A stretch of DNA of 64,000 nt, taken from NCBI GenBank assembly GCA_001579985.1, contig LRSR01011482.1, forward strand, positions 1 through 64,000, read 5' to 3'. The notes beneath the pieces were generated by a model. It had not been told where the DNA came from, did not search any database, and was given only the letters and a program-made list of their open reading frames with translations. Both the position numbers and the translations under genes were made by a program. Of the stretch, positions 33,053 through 45,224 are shown piece after piece (the first letter of the stretch is position 1; every line of letters begins with the position of its first letter). The stretch is from Hypsibius dujardini (Eukaryota; Tardigrada; Eutardigrada; Parachela; Hypsibiidae).

Positions 33053-34624
33053 CCTTATTTAAATAATTCCAAATTATTAACATTTTTTCAAAGTTAATTT
33101 TTAGTCAAGGACAATGTTTGAGCCCAGAATACGAACATAATTCGACTGCCATTCGCAGGACACAATTTATTATTAGAACAGAAATTTATTATTAGAACAA
33201 TCGCCTTCATTCTCGAAGAGACACGAGATAAATCGTAGAACATGGTACGCGCAACTACTTGTTCCCAAAAAAGAACCTATTAACCTGGACTTCAACTACG
33301 TTCTAATATACAATCACTCAAAAATAATTTTAAATTAAAATTAAAATAAATTTGATTTAAAATAAATTACCTGTTTTCAGGTACTTTAAATCGCGTTTTA
33401 GATTAATCTAAACAACACTAACCGTACTGTGGTATTAAAATTCCTCGAAATTTGCGACAACAGAGTTTCGATCAGTTAACACCCGCACTAGTGTGCTTTA
33501 CAATCTACAATCGAAGAGAAGGACGTGTGAAGCGTTTGTTTACGACTTGTTTACGGACACGTTTGACCCGGAAGCCGGCTGACGCGCAGACGTCAAGACG
33601 TTGAAGGTCATAGCACCAAAGTGCTCATACACGTAGTCACCATTCGTGGGCAACGATTCATCATCGACTGGTATATGATCCAGCTGCTTGATATCAGGAC
33701 CCAGCACCGTTTATGTTATTTTTATTTCTCGCACCCGTGGTTGTTATTTGTATTTCCGGTGACGCCTTCGACAGCGCCCACATGGAAAAGAAACCGAGCC
33801 TACTTTGAAGTTACCCTAAAGATCTCTTGAACACAGGTGTGGCTTCTTTTTTGGCGGCAATAATGAGTCAGCGATCGAACACATCCACAAACTGTACTTA
33901 TCTAATGTTTCCATCAATTCAGCGAAAACGATTTCAAATTTTAACCCAGGTCACGGTTTATGATTGCAGTAAAGGGATCGATCAGCTGAGGTCTACAAAT
34001 AATTTCTTAGAGCTAAATTATTTTTCTATACATATTTTACATTAAACATGTACCTTATGCATGTGCGTCACCTTTAAAGTTACAAACTAAATAGTTTTAA
34101 TTTTTTTGTCAGCATCAATAAAATATACCTGTTCTGGAAATTAATAAACATTATGAAGATTGGTAGTTACAAGTTAACTTAACAAAAAATCTCCAGCCAA
34201 AGGCTTTCATATGTGGCGCCTCCGCCAATTTTAATAGCATGATAGTCGCGTACGTAATAAAAAAATTAAGTTTAGCATGACAAAAGCATGAAAGGAATCA
34301 AGTACTAACTTAAACTAGTATCCGTAATTGAGCAATTGACGCATATTGATGGGTCCTCGGTGTACCAGCTGCGCAAAGTGTGTTGGGTTTGCCTGTGATG
34401 TCAGAATTCTTTATCTCAAATTTAAATCTGTCAGCTTGGCGGCGAAATGGGACTGCTTAAAAAGGACAGCTTTTCAGTCTAGCCCATTTTGTTCTTTAAT
34501 TCTTTTTCTCAGCTGGCAGATCAGTTACATTTACACACAATACTTGAGCAGTGGGTCTGTAATATAGCGCTTCATCGCGAGAGGTTCAATCGATATTTAT
34601 TCCAATCCTTTTCTGACTTCGAAA
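33053..34624. other. Intergenic, AT-rich
   Basis: AT-rich DNA upstream of the gene at 34625. A plus-strand frame after an acceptor near 33838 (about 43 codons) has no partner. Nothing else supported. Confidence 0.45.
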
Positions 34625-36596
34625 ATGCCCAGAACGGGCACTGTCCGAAGTAAGATCGAACGGAAGATTCGCAGCCGTAAGCAGCAGAGACGCGAATATG
34701 CCACGCTGACCACGGTGGCCCTTCAGCACGCTCAGAAGATTCAGGTATCGCGATGTCTTATTTATTTAATTGGATTGGTAACCAAATTCTGAAAATTTAT
34801 TATTTAAATTATGTATTATTTCTTATTGTATAGGTTAATTGTTAATTTAACTTTGAAAATTTACTCTTTGAAGCGATTTTTAGTTTATATGTTAAAATAT
34901 TGGCAACTATTTGTCAATATTATAATATTAAATACATGTGTTTGAAGTTAGAACGATTTTTAATTTTAAATAGTAAATAATAAAACTTGGATTAATGAAT
35001 AAATTATACAAAAAAAGGAACAAAAGTTATAATAATAATAATAATAATCTGCAAATTGCATTAACATAGTACACTGTACAGTACTCCAGCATACATATAT
35101 TATGTGAAAAGGCACTTTTTTTGTAGGAGTTAATTACTGACGGACTCAAACAAATCCCTCAGCTCACAACTACAGGAGCAGTCTACAACGACCACAGCAA
35201 TGGTCTCCAGCAAATGGGCCAATGCCATCACGCCGAGTTTCAAGCTATGCAGACCTTCCAGGCGGTGGAGAACCCAAAGCTGTTCCAGACTGTTACTCCA
35301 GTTTCATGGGCAGCTCCTCAAGTGGTAATTACTGTCGACTACCTCCGAAATTCTTTAAACCATTGCATGTCTGACGTTTGTCGTCTCTCACACTTTCCAG
35401 GATCTTCAACTTGAATCAATCAATCGAGCCACCATAAATCCGATAAATCTGAACATGATTTCCCCCCAACTGCCAAAAATGGTCATGGACTGTGATTCTA
35501 CAATGCATCCGACATTCGTCGCAGCAATGGCTTTGGATTCGGTAACTATATTTGCAACCTCAAACACGTAGACGTACACTTTCGATATGTTTTTTTCGTT
35601 TTCTCAATCCTGCTGTTCGCTTCCAACATGAACCCCTTTTCGTTACTCAAACAATTGGTTGCCTTGTTCGAACATATTGATCTATACCTGAAATGTAGCA
35701 CGGGTCAAAATTTCGATCACTTTGCGAAACATATTTTGTCGCGTATGAGCAATCGGTTGTTCAATTATATCTTTGCTCATTTCGAATATTTTGTTCGTTC
35801 TTAGAACATTTTTGCAATAAGCTTAAGCGTTTTGTTCATAATTTAAGTATTCTTTCCCTCTCTAGGCGGTCCGTTCTTTCATAATTTTCTTGCTGAATTC
35901 GAACAGTTGGTTCGTTTTGCAGAACATGCTCCCTCAGCCGTCCAATCCGGTACCATCAACCTCCAATGTTCCAAAAATGATACCGCCCCATATGGTGCCA
36001 TGGTCAACTGGCAATATGCGCTTCCACCGCGATAATTCGCATACCAGTTCGCATTTCGTCGTCAGTGAACAGGCCAATTGCCAACCAAATGCGATGTGGC
36101 ATCTTGAAAAGTCCATTTACCTTTCCGATCCAAACGTCAATTGCCTGACAAGTGCTCCCGGGGAATGCTCTCCGGGTTCACGTGAGACTCACGCGAAGTG
36201 CACGATCACTTCGAAGGACCAAGTGGACGGACTGCCAATTCGAAGCAAAATCAATGCGGAAATTGCATTAATCTCGACAGTAAGTCAACTTGTTCGAGTT
36301 TCTACGGATTCGCCCCAAATGATGTGATGAAAGTCAAGAACTGACCCTATAAAAAAGGAGTCCGCTACGGTTTTAGTCGTCATGACATTCACTTTCTTTT
36401 TCAGGAGATCCATAGTCTACAGTTGACTCTTAATCAAGAATCTCCAGATCGTAAGAGAGCTAACGATCACGCTACCGCAGAAGGCTTTCACAAGCCCGCT
36501 GAGAACTCAGGCAATAATCGCGACGTTGCCAATGCCAGCCACCTACGACGGACCTGTTCGCTTTCTTGTCTGAGAAAGCTCTGCTGCGGCTCATGA
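34625..36596 (+). CDS. Unrecognised protein with basic N-terminus
   Basis: Five exons, all joined in phase 0: 34625-34744, 35127-35321 (or 35324), 35401-35541, 35923-36279 and 36405-36596; about 334 residues. I do not recognise the family. The first exon is strongly basic and helical (RSKIERKIRSRKQQRREYATL, shown in part), recalling a bZIP basic region with one-residue-off spacing. It is followed by VALQHAQKIQELITDGLKQI, which could continue a coiled coil. The middle is rich in Pro, Gln, Asn, Met and Ser, as in transcription factors. The end is Cys-rich (RRTCSLSCLRKLCCGS). An upstream acidic exon at 32667 and an alternative last exon at 37668 can both be joined in frame. Splice sites are good; function unknown. 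Confidence 0.6.
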
Positions 36597-36735
36597 TCTG
36601 TTCGAATGAAGATAGCAGGGTGTATTAGCAGTAGATATGGACAAAAATTAAACCGGATCAATTAGTCGTCTGCGCTCCCAAACTCTTCCTCCAGTATTTA
36701 TATTCACGGCTTTTACACAGCCAGAACATTCTCTT

Positions 36736-36757
36736 GCCTGCCTGCCTGCCTGCCTGC
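36736..36757. repeat. Short CCTG tract
   Basis: Five or six CCTG units just downstream of the gene ending at 36596. Confidence 0.8.
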
Positions 36758-36794
36758 CGTGTACATTAAATAGCTTATCGGCTTGTGTGATATA

Positions 36795-36939
36795 CTGTAA
36801 AGTCCCGACCCATCCGTGGTGCCACGTCGTCACACAGTAAAAAGCGACCGTTTTGATTGATTGCGTAAGCAGTTCATACCACCGGGTCTGATTTACTGTG
36901 GGGTCTAAAACGTACCACGGATGGATCGGGACTTTACAG
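36795..36939. mobile_element. Short mariner-like MITE
   Basis: About 145 bp with near-perfect inverted ends of some 27 bases (CTGTAAAGTCCCGACCCATC at the left, its mirror at the right) flanked by TA on both sides. TA duplication points to Tc1/mariner mobilisation. Non-coding. Confidence 0.75.
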
Positions 36940-37059
36940 TACTAGTATATTAAAAAAAATGTACAAAAGTGAGCAAATTTCACAGTGTAGACGACCGAAT
37001 CCGTGAATTCTGGTTGATAATTATCAGGGTCATCCTCTGGTCTCAGTAAAATTCATTCT

Positions 37060-37620
37060 TCATTATTTTGAGAAACTAGCAGAATATGAAAAAATATAAA
37101 CCTCGCGGTAGTGGGATCCCTTTTCATCAGGGAAAAAGTAAGCGAGTTGCCTTCGGCTACACTGCGCATGAAACCCTTCATTGTTTAATAACGCATGTTC
37201 TAATACGCATTTTACGAAATTGTAATAGTTTTTAGAGCTCGTATGCGGATAAGAAATGCCTTGAATGAATTTTTTTGAAAACACCGACATGCTTGTTATA
37301 ATCTGAAAGAATGTGTTTTTTAGGTTTGACCAAGGAACTTTTGTTGACACAATTTCAAAGTTTTTAGAACATTGCAAGGTTCCCTTTTTCTTAATTTTAA
37401 CTGTAGAAACATTGGCTTCAAGGAAAAACTGTCACATTCAGTTTTTCAACATTTCCCTCCCCCCAAAATGTCATTTAAAAAACGATTTGGTACGGTCCGC
37501 AATTTGTTTTGATGCCAGGGGAGGGAGGATTCATTTATTTTCTAAAATCCTATTAGGGCACACAATATTTAGAAACACTTTAGTTGAGATCGGAGGGTGG
37601 AATTATAGTAATTGATTTCT
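37060..37620. other. Worn foldback-like DNA
   Basis: The right part (TTTCAAAGTTTTTAGAACATTG, then TTTTAACTGTAGAAACATTGGCTTC; shown in part) resembles one arm of the family C foldbacks. The left arm is hard to trace. Confidence 0.3.
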
Positions 37621-37667
37621 TGGTACGTCAGAAATTTTCTCGTAATCGTGCGGTTCATGTTTTACAG

Positions 37668-37784
37668 GAGATTCGAAACCTGCTGGCCATTGCTACGAAA
37701 GAGGCTGATGAAATCTTCTCCAAGGGCATCACACTCCTCCATCTCTACTCCGACTGCATCCCTCGTATTCTTTCTGCTGTTTAG
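37668..37784 (+). CDS. Possible alternative last exon of the gene at 34625
   Basis: After a clean acceptor (TTTTACAG) a phase 0 frame encodes EIRNLLAIATKEADEIFSKG and some 18 more residues before a stop, 38 in all. Exon 5 of the upstream gene also begins GAG-AT(C/T) in phase 0, so either could follow exon 4. An AATAAA lies about 90 bases after the stop. It may also be the end of a separate short gene. Confidence 0.35.
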   Translation, partial: EIRNLLAIATKEADEIFSKGITLLHLYSDCIPRILSAV

Positions 37785-38611
37785 AAACATTTTGAGCCAC
37801 TTTTAATCTGTAAATAATGGGCCTAGTAACGAATGTTCTTGATGAGGAAGTATCCGCCTCTTTCTGGAATACAAATAAATTGTGTTACGGCACACACCGT
37901 ATACTGACCATAATATGGCACGTCTTTTGATAATTAACAGAATTTAAAAAACTATCAGTATGTTTAAATAACTGCATCAACCACAAATGCGAAATTTCTA
38001 CTTCATTGCGCCCTTAACGATGAAACTGCCATAAATTTGGTAAACTGAGTAGTACTTTTCAATTTCTAATTCACACAACTTTCAGACAATGGAAAATATT
38101 TAGCCTCTAAATTTGGTTGTAACTGTTTGAGACTCGTGAGTGATCACTTCGTCGGACCGCGCCCCTTTCATGTATCTCTTTCTCACTCGCTTGTCTGCTA
38201 ACCTTCGCATTGCTCTAACTGTCCGGCGAGTCTATAAATAGTGCTGCTCACCATTTAGTCTTTACGCTTCTCTAATTTACGTTCTCCATCTTATTCTCCG
38301 TGGTTTTATCGAATTTTTTCTCTCTCAATTATTGTATGGTCGTCGCAATGGCCAGGGTTTGCTTTATGTATCGATGATACCAATAAGGATAAAGACCTTA
38401 CTCCCCTGAACATTAACTTCCCTCCGTCGCAATATTACTTTCAAAACTACGCATTTGTGATCGATAAATTTGATTAATTATAAATTAGGACGAAATATGC
38501 AGTACATATAGGCAACAAACATGGCACCCATAAAAATATTCTCTATAAAGTTGCATTCAAGAAGAAAAAAGTTCACTTAATAGCGAACATTAAGTACTTG
38601 TACAGTATTGC
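37785..38611. other. Intergenic with a plus-strand core promoter-like site
   Basis: CTATAAATAG near 38231 is a strong TATA box on the plus strand with a pyrimidine-rich stretch downstream. I see only a 13-codon frame (ATG at 38335) after it, so the transcript, if any, is short, non-coding or spliced further on. Confidence 0.35.
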
Positions 38612-38926
38612 TCAACTCTTGGGTTCCTGCTTCGCAGTAGCCGAGTCTTCGGCAGTGCGATGATGATGGGTCGCTGTTCGCTTCGTCTCGCGAACTACGT
38701 CAGCTTCAACAGGGTAAGGTTGTTGTGGCTGCAATACCATTCCAGGGTGTTGGGCTTGAAAATTGAAGTCATTTGGTCGAGCATACATGTTGTGAGTGAC
38801 GGTAGTCTGTGGCCATTTTGCTAGCGAGCCTGGCTGGGGAGCGAAAGTTCCATCTGGAGGGGTCGCCGATGGTGGAGCTACGAAAAGCCTAATACGGATG
38901 GTCAAATCAATGGGAATAAATGCCAT
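38612..38926 (-). CDS. Small Pro/Gln-rich protein
   Basis: An ATG at 38926 in good context (GCAATGG) opens 104 codons. A TATA-like ATATAAAG lies about 105 bases upstream on the same strand, near 39032. The product is rich in Pro, Gln, Thr and His (APPSATPPDG, QPQQPYPVE, THHHRT) with no recognised domain. An acceptor-like TTTTCGTAG inside the frame, at 38878, means the part from 38877 could instead be a last exon. Unrecognised. Confidence 0.4.
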   Translation of the reverse strand: MAFIPIDLTIRIRLFVAPPSATPPDGTFAPQPGSLAKWPQTTVTHNMYARPNDFNFQAQHPGMVLQPQQPYPVEADVVRETKRTATHHHRTAEDSATAKQEPKS

Positions 38927-39220
38927 TGCAATCCGGGTAGCCAGGATTCTCTACGCGCTATATGAAAATGAAGATCTCAAATGAGATGAATGAAAGTATA
39001 ATTGACGTATTTCGGCGAAGTCTGCTTTATATCCCGTTGTAAAATATATTCGCGTAACGTGAGGTCGTACACTGTACGACGTGTCATCGGTCAATTGTTT
39101 GTTGGGCCACACTCTTTTGTATGGCATTATTAACGAGTCGTCGTTTCACAGGTTTTTTCAAGTTAATTTGGGTCACTGAAAGTTAACGTTAGTAGGCTTC
39201 TAATCAGCGGTTCAATCGCA

Positions 39221-39463
39221 ATGTTCAAGGGACTGCAGAATCGGTTCGCAAGACTAACATCAGGTAATGATAACGTCGTCTTGCAGCTGGAAACTGATGT
39301 GTGTTGTGGGGATAAGCCCATGATGACTCATCTTCATGGAACGCGATACACGCTGTATAGTTCAATGACGTTAGCAGTGTCAGAGTTTGTCGTGCAAGGT
39401 GAAAATGTTTTTAGAAGCACAGGCCAGCAATATAATCTAAGAAATATAAATATAAAAAATTGA
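39221..39463 (+). CDS. Uncertain small ORF
   Basis: An ATG with A-rich context starts 80 codons (MFKGLQNRFARLTSG...), divergent to the gene at 38926. No domain, signal peptide or splice partner is recognised; a donor-like GTAATG follows residue 14. Kept only as a candidate. Confidence 0.2.
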   Translation: MFKGLQNRFARLTSGNDNVVLQLETDVCCGDKPMMTHLHGTRYTLYSSMTLAVSEFVVQGENVFRSTGQQYNLRNINIKN

Positions 39464-41100
39464 AGTAGTATAGGTCAGAATTATTGTCAAATATATCGCA
39501 AATGTTATGTTTTATTCTCGAGTATTGCAAAACATTTCGCGCCGGCGAATTTTGTAAAGACGTCACTATTTTACCGACTAAAAGCTTAGAAAGTTGCCAC
39601 GATTAGCAATAACTGCGGCCTGTGAGACACACGCTCGAGTCGGAGGGTGCTTGACTATGGAATCCCCTGAGGGTGCCTTCAGGCGTGAGGGAGTCTGCAG
39701 TAAAATTTGACCATTATGAATGCGGTGACCTAACAGTCACTTGTGCTTTTCTCAACCATATTCAGACCAATTGGGGAACTTCAAATTTCATCCTCATCCT
39801 CATCAGCTCGGGAGTCTACAGATTGGACATTTAACGCAAATTCAACAGGATTAAGGCTTGTCATCCTGACGTTTGCTTTGCGACACGAATTGGTATGAGA
39901 AAAGGGTTCGATGCTTAGCATGACCACACGGCAAATGTGCACGGTCTTGATTGCACTCAGTATGTACTGCACTGTATGTATATGGGCATCCAGATGTACC
40001 AATGTAATGCGCCAGAGGCAGGGTAAACTTCTTCGGCCATCAATCTATCGTGTGGTTGTTGTTTCTTATTCTCACTCGACAACTGTAAACAACTGTCGTA
40101 GACAACAGCTCCACACTTTCGGAGATATGTTGAAGCTTTTACTCGGAAGCCGCATTTACCAGTAGAGGCTCGTTTAGGATCATTAGAAGTTGTTAATAAA
40201 AAATTGTGAAAAAAAATATATTGTACTCTAACAGATCATAAATTTGATCGAAAAACTGAAGTTTTTTATAATGTTTTCAAATCCGATGGAAATCGCACAG
40301 CCACACCCCCACAAGTTTTAAAATGATCAGGGACAATAAGCCGAATTTCGGTTCTGTTTTGAAAGAAAACCGTATTCTACTCATTTGTCCACTCCATGGT
40401 CATACCCATGAGGGGTTCTGGTTCCGACTTGTAAGAACCCTAAATGAAACCCTGTATACCGGTACCTATATGGTCGTCTATCACTGTAATTCATAATGCC
40501 TCAAATGTGCACGCGAATTAATATTCGATTACGATGACCGTGACGCAGAGACTATTTTAGGTACGTAAAATGAACAGGGAGATAGGTATACGCAAACTTT
40601 TAATAAACAAATCACATTAAAATGTAAACACTAAATTACAGAAGTGGGACTCTGCGATGTCGCAGGTCAAACACGTTTTTAGCGAGTTTCTGTTCGGAAA
40701 TAATTGCGATAGCTGAACGCGCAAACTCTATTTTAATTTATTTATAATGTTTTTGTTATTTTTGTTGTACTTTTAGATTACCTTTAGGTTTTCATTAAAA
40801 TGCCATAACAATGGGATGGGATTTTTGAGAAATCACATCGCGCGAGTAGTCCCCCTCGTTTAGAATGTCCAACTGAGCGGAATAAATTGTGTGGAGGTTT
40901 ATACAGATCTGTAGGGATCTCCCGACATAAAAAACTACTATTATAAATTTGTAAAGTCATTGAAAGGGAAGGTCTGATAAGTGAGACTCTTATTATCAGC
41001 GAGCTAATGTACGGCACCGTACCGTACATATACATGTATTATCAATACATCTTACTTCAAAAAACGTTCAACCTGATGAGGGAACTCAAACGACGTAATA
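39464..41100. other. Intergenic with a family B MITE
   Basis: Short frames on both strands near 39781-40165 lack support. A family B MITE lies at about 40160-40454. The rest is AT-rich. Confidence 0.45.
40160..40454. mobile_element. Family B MITE, internally shortened copy
   Basis: Left end GAGGCTCGTTTAGG and right end CATGAGGGGTTCTGGTTCCG then CCCTAAATG match family B. It is about 295 bp, so it has lost part of the interior. Confidence 0.6.
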
Positions 41101-44100
41101 TCAGTGCGTATGAAAAATTATTTCCGGAATTTGTCCGTCCTCCACGGAAGTGCCGTTGTTGTTGCCGGGGCTGTAGATGAAGTTGAAGACCGCCGAGGAC
41201 TGCGGATTGACCACCTTGACTACCTTCCGCACGCCTCGAGTGCCGTAAAATGAATCAGGACCCTGCGGAGAAAAAGACCAAACATAAAAATTATTCACGG
41301 AGTCATGAAGATTATATTAAACTTGTAAATAAATAAATAAATAAAATAAAACAATGAAATATAAATAAATAAAAAATGAAATAATAATAAAATTATTTAA
41401 GAAAATTCAATTTGGAACAAAAATATTTTGAGACCTGTTTTTACGGACCTTCAAGCAAGCCGAAACTGTGTAATGGATGCCAGGCTGAATCTCCACTGGC
41501 TTCTTGAACATCACCCGAAAAATGGACTCGGAACCGTCTGATGCGAAGGTGGTCTCGTGCTTGACAAGAATTCGCTGATTAGAGGAGAGAATGACCTCCA
41601 TCATGACGGTGTACTCGGCCGGCCCGTGGACGGACCCGTAGAGACCGAGACCGATCACGAAGATTTGTCGGTCAACGGTGAACCTAAACAAGCACCAATA
41701 AAATATAGCTGTGCCGTATGGACTGCCACCTTCGAGCACGAGAGAACAATCAAATTAAACTCACCTGATCCGGTCAGCCGTGCCGCTATAGCCCCACCGA
41801 TTGTCGGTCTGCTGGAACCGGTTGACGGTGTACTCTTTCCCGACCAGGCAATTTCTCGGAATGGCCAGGAACCGGGTCTCCGGTTTGGGATTAAGGGTGA
41901 AGTAGAGGAAAAGCTCCTTGACTTCCTTGTCAGTTAGGAGGCCACTCTTTAGAAAAGCACAACTGTTTAGATAACAGTCAGGCGAAAGATGAAAAAATCA
42001 AGTCTGCTTGCCTGGTTAACTGTGGGTGTAAGTTTGTCTGATTGTCTGTCTCAGTGGCTGCCTGCCTGCCTGCCTGCCTGCCTGTCTGTCTGTCTGCCTG
42101 TCTGCCTGCCTATCTATAACCAACCTGAGCGGGGCCCACCGCAAACTCCTCAATGTTCATCACAGGAAAGCGAATCAACTCCAAGGCATTGCCCAGTATC
42201 TCGCGCTTCCGTATCGCATCCGGTGTCTTGCCCTGCCGCACAGCCTCATGTTCAGCCCACCTGCCAACACAACCACACATACACGCACGCTCAACTACCA
42301 GTTCAACGTCGGAGCAACGAACAAAAAAGGCTACACTTAGTCGTTGGACCTATTTGCTACAGTAATGTCTATTCCATTCAGCGACAACAACAATTCATAT
42401 CATCATCAACGTGTAAAAGAGCACGCACTTGTCCACCGCGGCAAACAGCTTGATCTCGCGGATGTGAAGGGAATCTCGCTCGAGGACGGAGCACAGCGAC
42501 TCGTAGTCGATGTCGAGGAAGCCCTCAGCGACGATCGCCTCGCTGGTGTGCTGATCGATCGTCTCCATGCAGAGATTCGCCAGATCGGCTTCGTCGAACA
42601 AGCGTGCCTACAGATAGACACTGACTGACTGCGAGTGATCATAAATCAAAGGAAAATAACGGAAACACACAAATTTATAGACGACCTAAAATCTTATTGC
42701 ACAGAGAGCTCCTTCCACTTGAACTATAAAGCAAATGACCGGCAACAAAGCAAGAACGAGCTTGGCGTAGTACCTGAGAGACCAGCATGAAAGCATTATC
42801 CGCTCGTAGGTTGCGCTTGAGGAAGTCTACACAGGCCGTCTGGAGGGCGGGGACGGCGTATTTCTTCGCGGCATACAGGCAGGCCATCACAGAGAAATGG
42901 CTGATGTCGCCGATGTCGTCTGTGTATAGGAATCTGATGAAGAAAAGAGATATGTAAATTGTTACACATTTACATGCATAAGTAAACGGACGAGCGAGTC
43001 AACAACAGCAAAAGGACGAGAATGAAACGCGGGCGATGGTGAATGGCAAAAATATTGCAAACACAAAATAACAAAGGATATCGTAAGGAGAATCAGCAGT
43101 TACAGATTAAACGTAGGAATCTTACAGTAACTACTTTTAGAAATTAATAAAAGATACTTTAGAAAGAATAAATTAAAAGCGCACGAAAAGTTTTAGCAGC
43201 TAGTAGTTTCAGGGAAAAAAAGAAAAATTAGATGAAATACATTAAAGGTACACTAAAACTTCTATACCAACTAGTTTAGTAAAACACACACAAAATTAAA
43301 TGAAATATATTAAAGGTAAAGCAAAACTCCTAGCAACTACAGTGTAGTTTTAGGAAATAATAGAAAAATTAGATGAAATATATTAAAGATATATATATAA
43401 TATATTCCTAATGATATATTAATAGCATTAGGAATAAAAGAAAAATTAGATGAGATACATAAGAGGTAAAGCAAAACTTATAGCTATCAATTTCACTACA
43501 AATTAAACGAAAACTTAGAGTAAATATAACTCATAACTAGTTTAGGAGCATAGTTCTGCACTAATAGTTAAGGCAAGTGATTATCTCAATATCAGTTTAT
43601 GAGTAATTTAAGTACCGTACCTGCAACAGGAATTAACGTTAGTTCTGCCTAAAGCTCCAGTTAATCGTATTATTATATATTAATAATAACATACCTTAGT
43701 ATTATCGATTTTTTTTAAATTGTAGGATACGTACTTGAGAAGTGTGGCGAAAGCGGCTGGTTCGATATCCGGGACGGGTACTTCGCGGTCCTTGGTCGCC
43801 AGCGGACCGTTGAACATGGCGTCGAAGACAGCGGAGCCCATTGCCAAAACAAACCTAGGCAAATCGGTATTCGATAATCACTGGTTTACTCTACGTTTGT
43901 TCAACCAATTTCCAGGACATTTCAATGTTACAATGCGCATCACATACGTACTGTACATGTACAACTGGTCCTTGAAACGCAAATGTTTTGATTGATTGAT
44001 TGATAACTTGAACGTAAAAAGATTTCTAGTCCTGTTACTACTAGCACTACATAGCACTACTAATATATTATTTAACAATCGTATTTAATTAACACTACAA

Positions 44101-45224
44101 GTTGTGACATCAATTTTATGAATATTATAGCCATAGCCGTTGTTGTATACTGAACCCTCAATAATAACAGAAGCATGCGCTGCGAACTAGTCCTTCCCGA
44201 ATCCAGCAATCAATCGAACAGAACGCGCTAAAAACGGGTGCCTCGTGTAATCCCATACTTGACTGAGGAGTACGTAGAATTAATAATCATCGTGCATAAG
44301 ACAAGAAAAACGGATCTCGCTTTTTTAAGCTTATTAAAACGGCAGTAAACTCTAACCCAATTTGAAAGTATTACAACTTGCACTGTAAATGCACATAGCC
44401 TTCCAGGTTAGCTTGTTTGAGTTGTCTTCTCTCTTACGGTACTCTTTACGTACTGATTATTAGTGTGTTGCTGACATAACTAGTTTGAGTTTAAATAAAA
44501 TATTAATTAAAGTTAAACCCATCGGAAAAGTTTACTTAAATAAAAAACTGAACTTTTTAAAGGAAAATTCACAATTTCGGTATATAAAATAAGAGTTTAT
44601 TAAAAATATCCTAGCATTTAAAGTCAATTTGGGGATTCCAATAACAATTAAGCTTTTAAATATTTATTTCTATTTTTGTAACTTTAAATAAAATAAAAAA
44701 CTTTATAAAACCAAGTCCCTTTGTGAGCCATTTAAAATGTTATAAATATATTTGAGCACAACTCCTACATTTATTACTATTACTCACTTGTGGGCTGGAA
44801 TGCGTTCCTCTACGGCACCCTTGCCCAGGATGAATGTCACATCGGACAGAACGTCGTTGCGGAAGAGGAAGTCGAGCCGCTCGTATACGCTCTTCTTGTC
44901 GTTCTGCCAGCACCAGATACCCCCACTACTCCCATTAGGTCCTGTCCTCGAGCCCAACAACGACAACGCAGTGAGGTCGGCTAGTCCTTGGCCCACATCC
45001 GCGGACGTAGTACTGAACGAACTCCGACCTGAGTGGTTATTAACAGCGCCCTCCAAAACATCCGCGGAAGTAACCGGAACAGGATTGTTGTTCGTACTAT
45101 TAGCATTGTGGTAGGTTGGAGCAGATGGTAATACTGCAGACGCTGCTACTGGGGGGACGGCTGGTGTCGGAGCATCGCCCGATGTGCGCACGTTGGCCAC
45201 TTTTTTGCCCTGGAATGCTGACAT
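41101..45224 (-). CDS. BTB-BACK-PHR protein, BTBD3/BTBD6-like
   Basis: Eight exons: 45224-44788, 43854-43735, 42933-42774, 42607-42429, 42260-42125, 41946-41765, 41683-41449, 41262-41101; phases agree and the total is 536 residues. About 110 low-complexity N-terminal residues (Ala/Pro/Ser/Thr/Asn) precede the BTB domain ([29 protein letters not shown]). The BACK region follows ([20 protein letters not shown]) and then the PHR domain ([20 protein letters not shown] ... [11 protein letters not shown]). BTBD3/6 proteins are Cul3 ubiquitin-ligase adaptors; BTBD6 acts in neurogenesis and BTBD3 in dendrite orientation. Which of the two it equals cannot be told. The donor of exon 7 is GTCCGT, unusual but supported by phase. 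Intron 2 holds a 70-bp minisatellite and intron 5 a CTGC/CTGT tract. Confidence 0.92.
42056..42112. repeat. CTGC/CTGT tract in BTBD intron 5
   Basis: Tetranucleotide run on the plus strand, a few bases from the exon 5 donor. Confidence 0.85.
43205..43480. repeat. Degenerate 70-bp minisatellite in BTBD intron 2
   Basis: Units marked by AATTAGATGAAAT...ATTAAAGGTAAAGC recur at about 43227, 43295, 43368 and 43444 (spacing 68, 73 and 76). Confidence 0.6.

Noticed and set aside
39781-40165. Overlapping frames on both strands (73 and 84 codons)
   Set aside because: One ends in an acidic tail and the other has a weak signal-like start, but neither has a promoter, partner exon or family.
42344-42628. 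94-codon plus-strand frame
   Set aside because: Opposite BTBD exon 4, which carries the BACK region.
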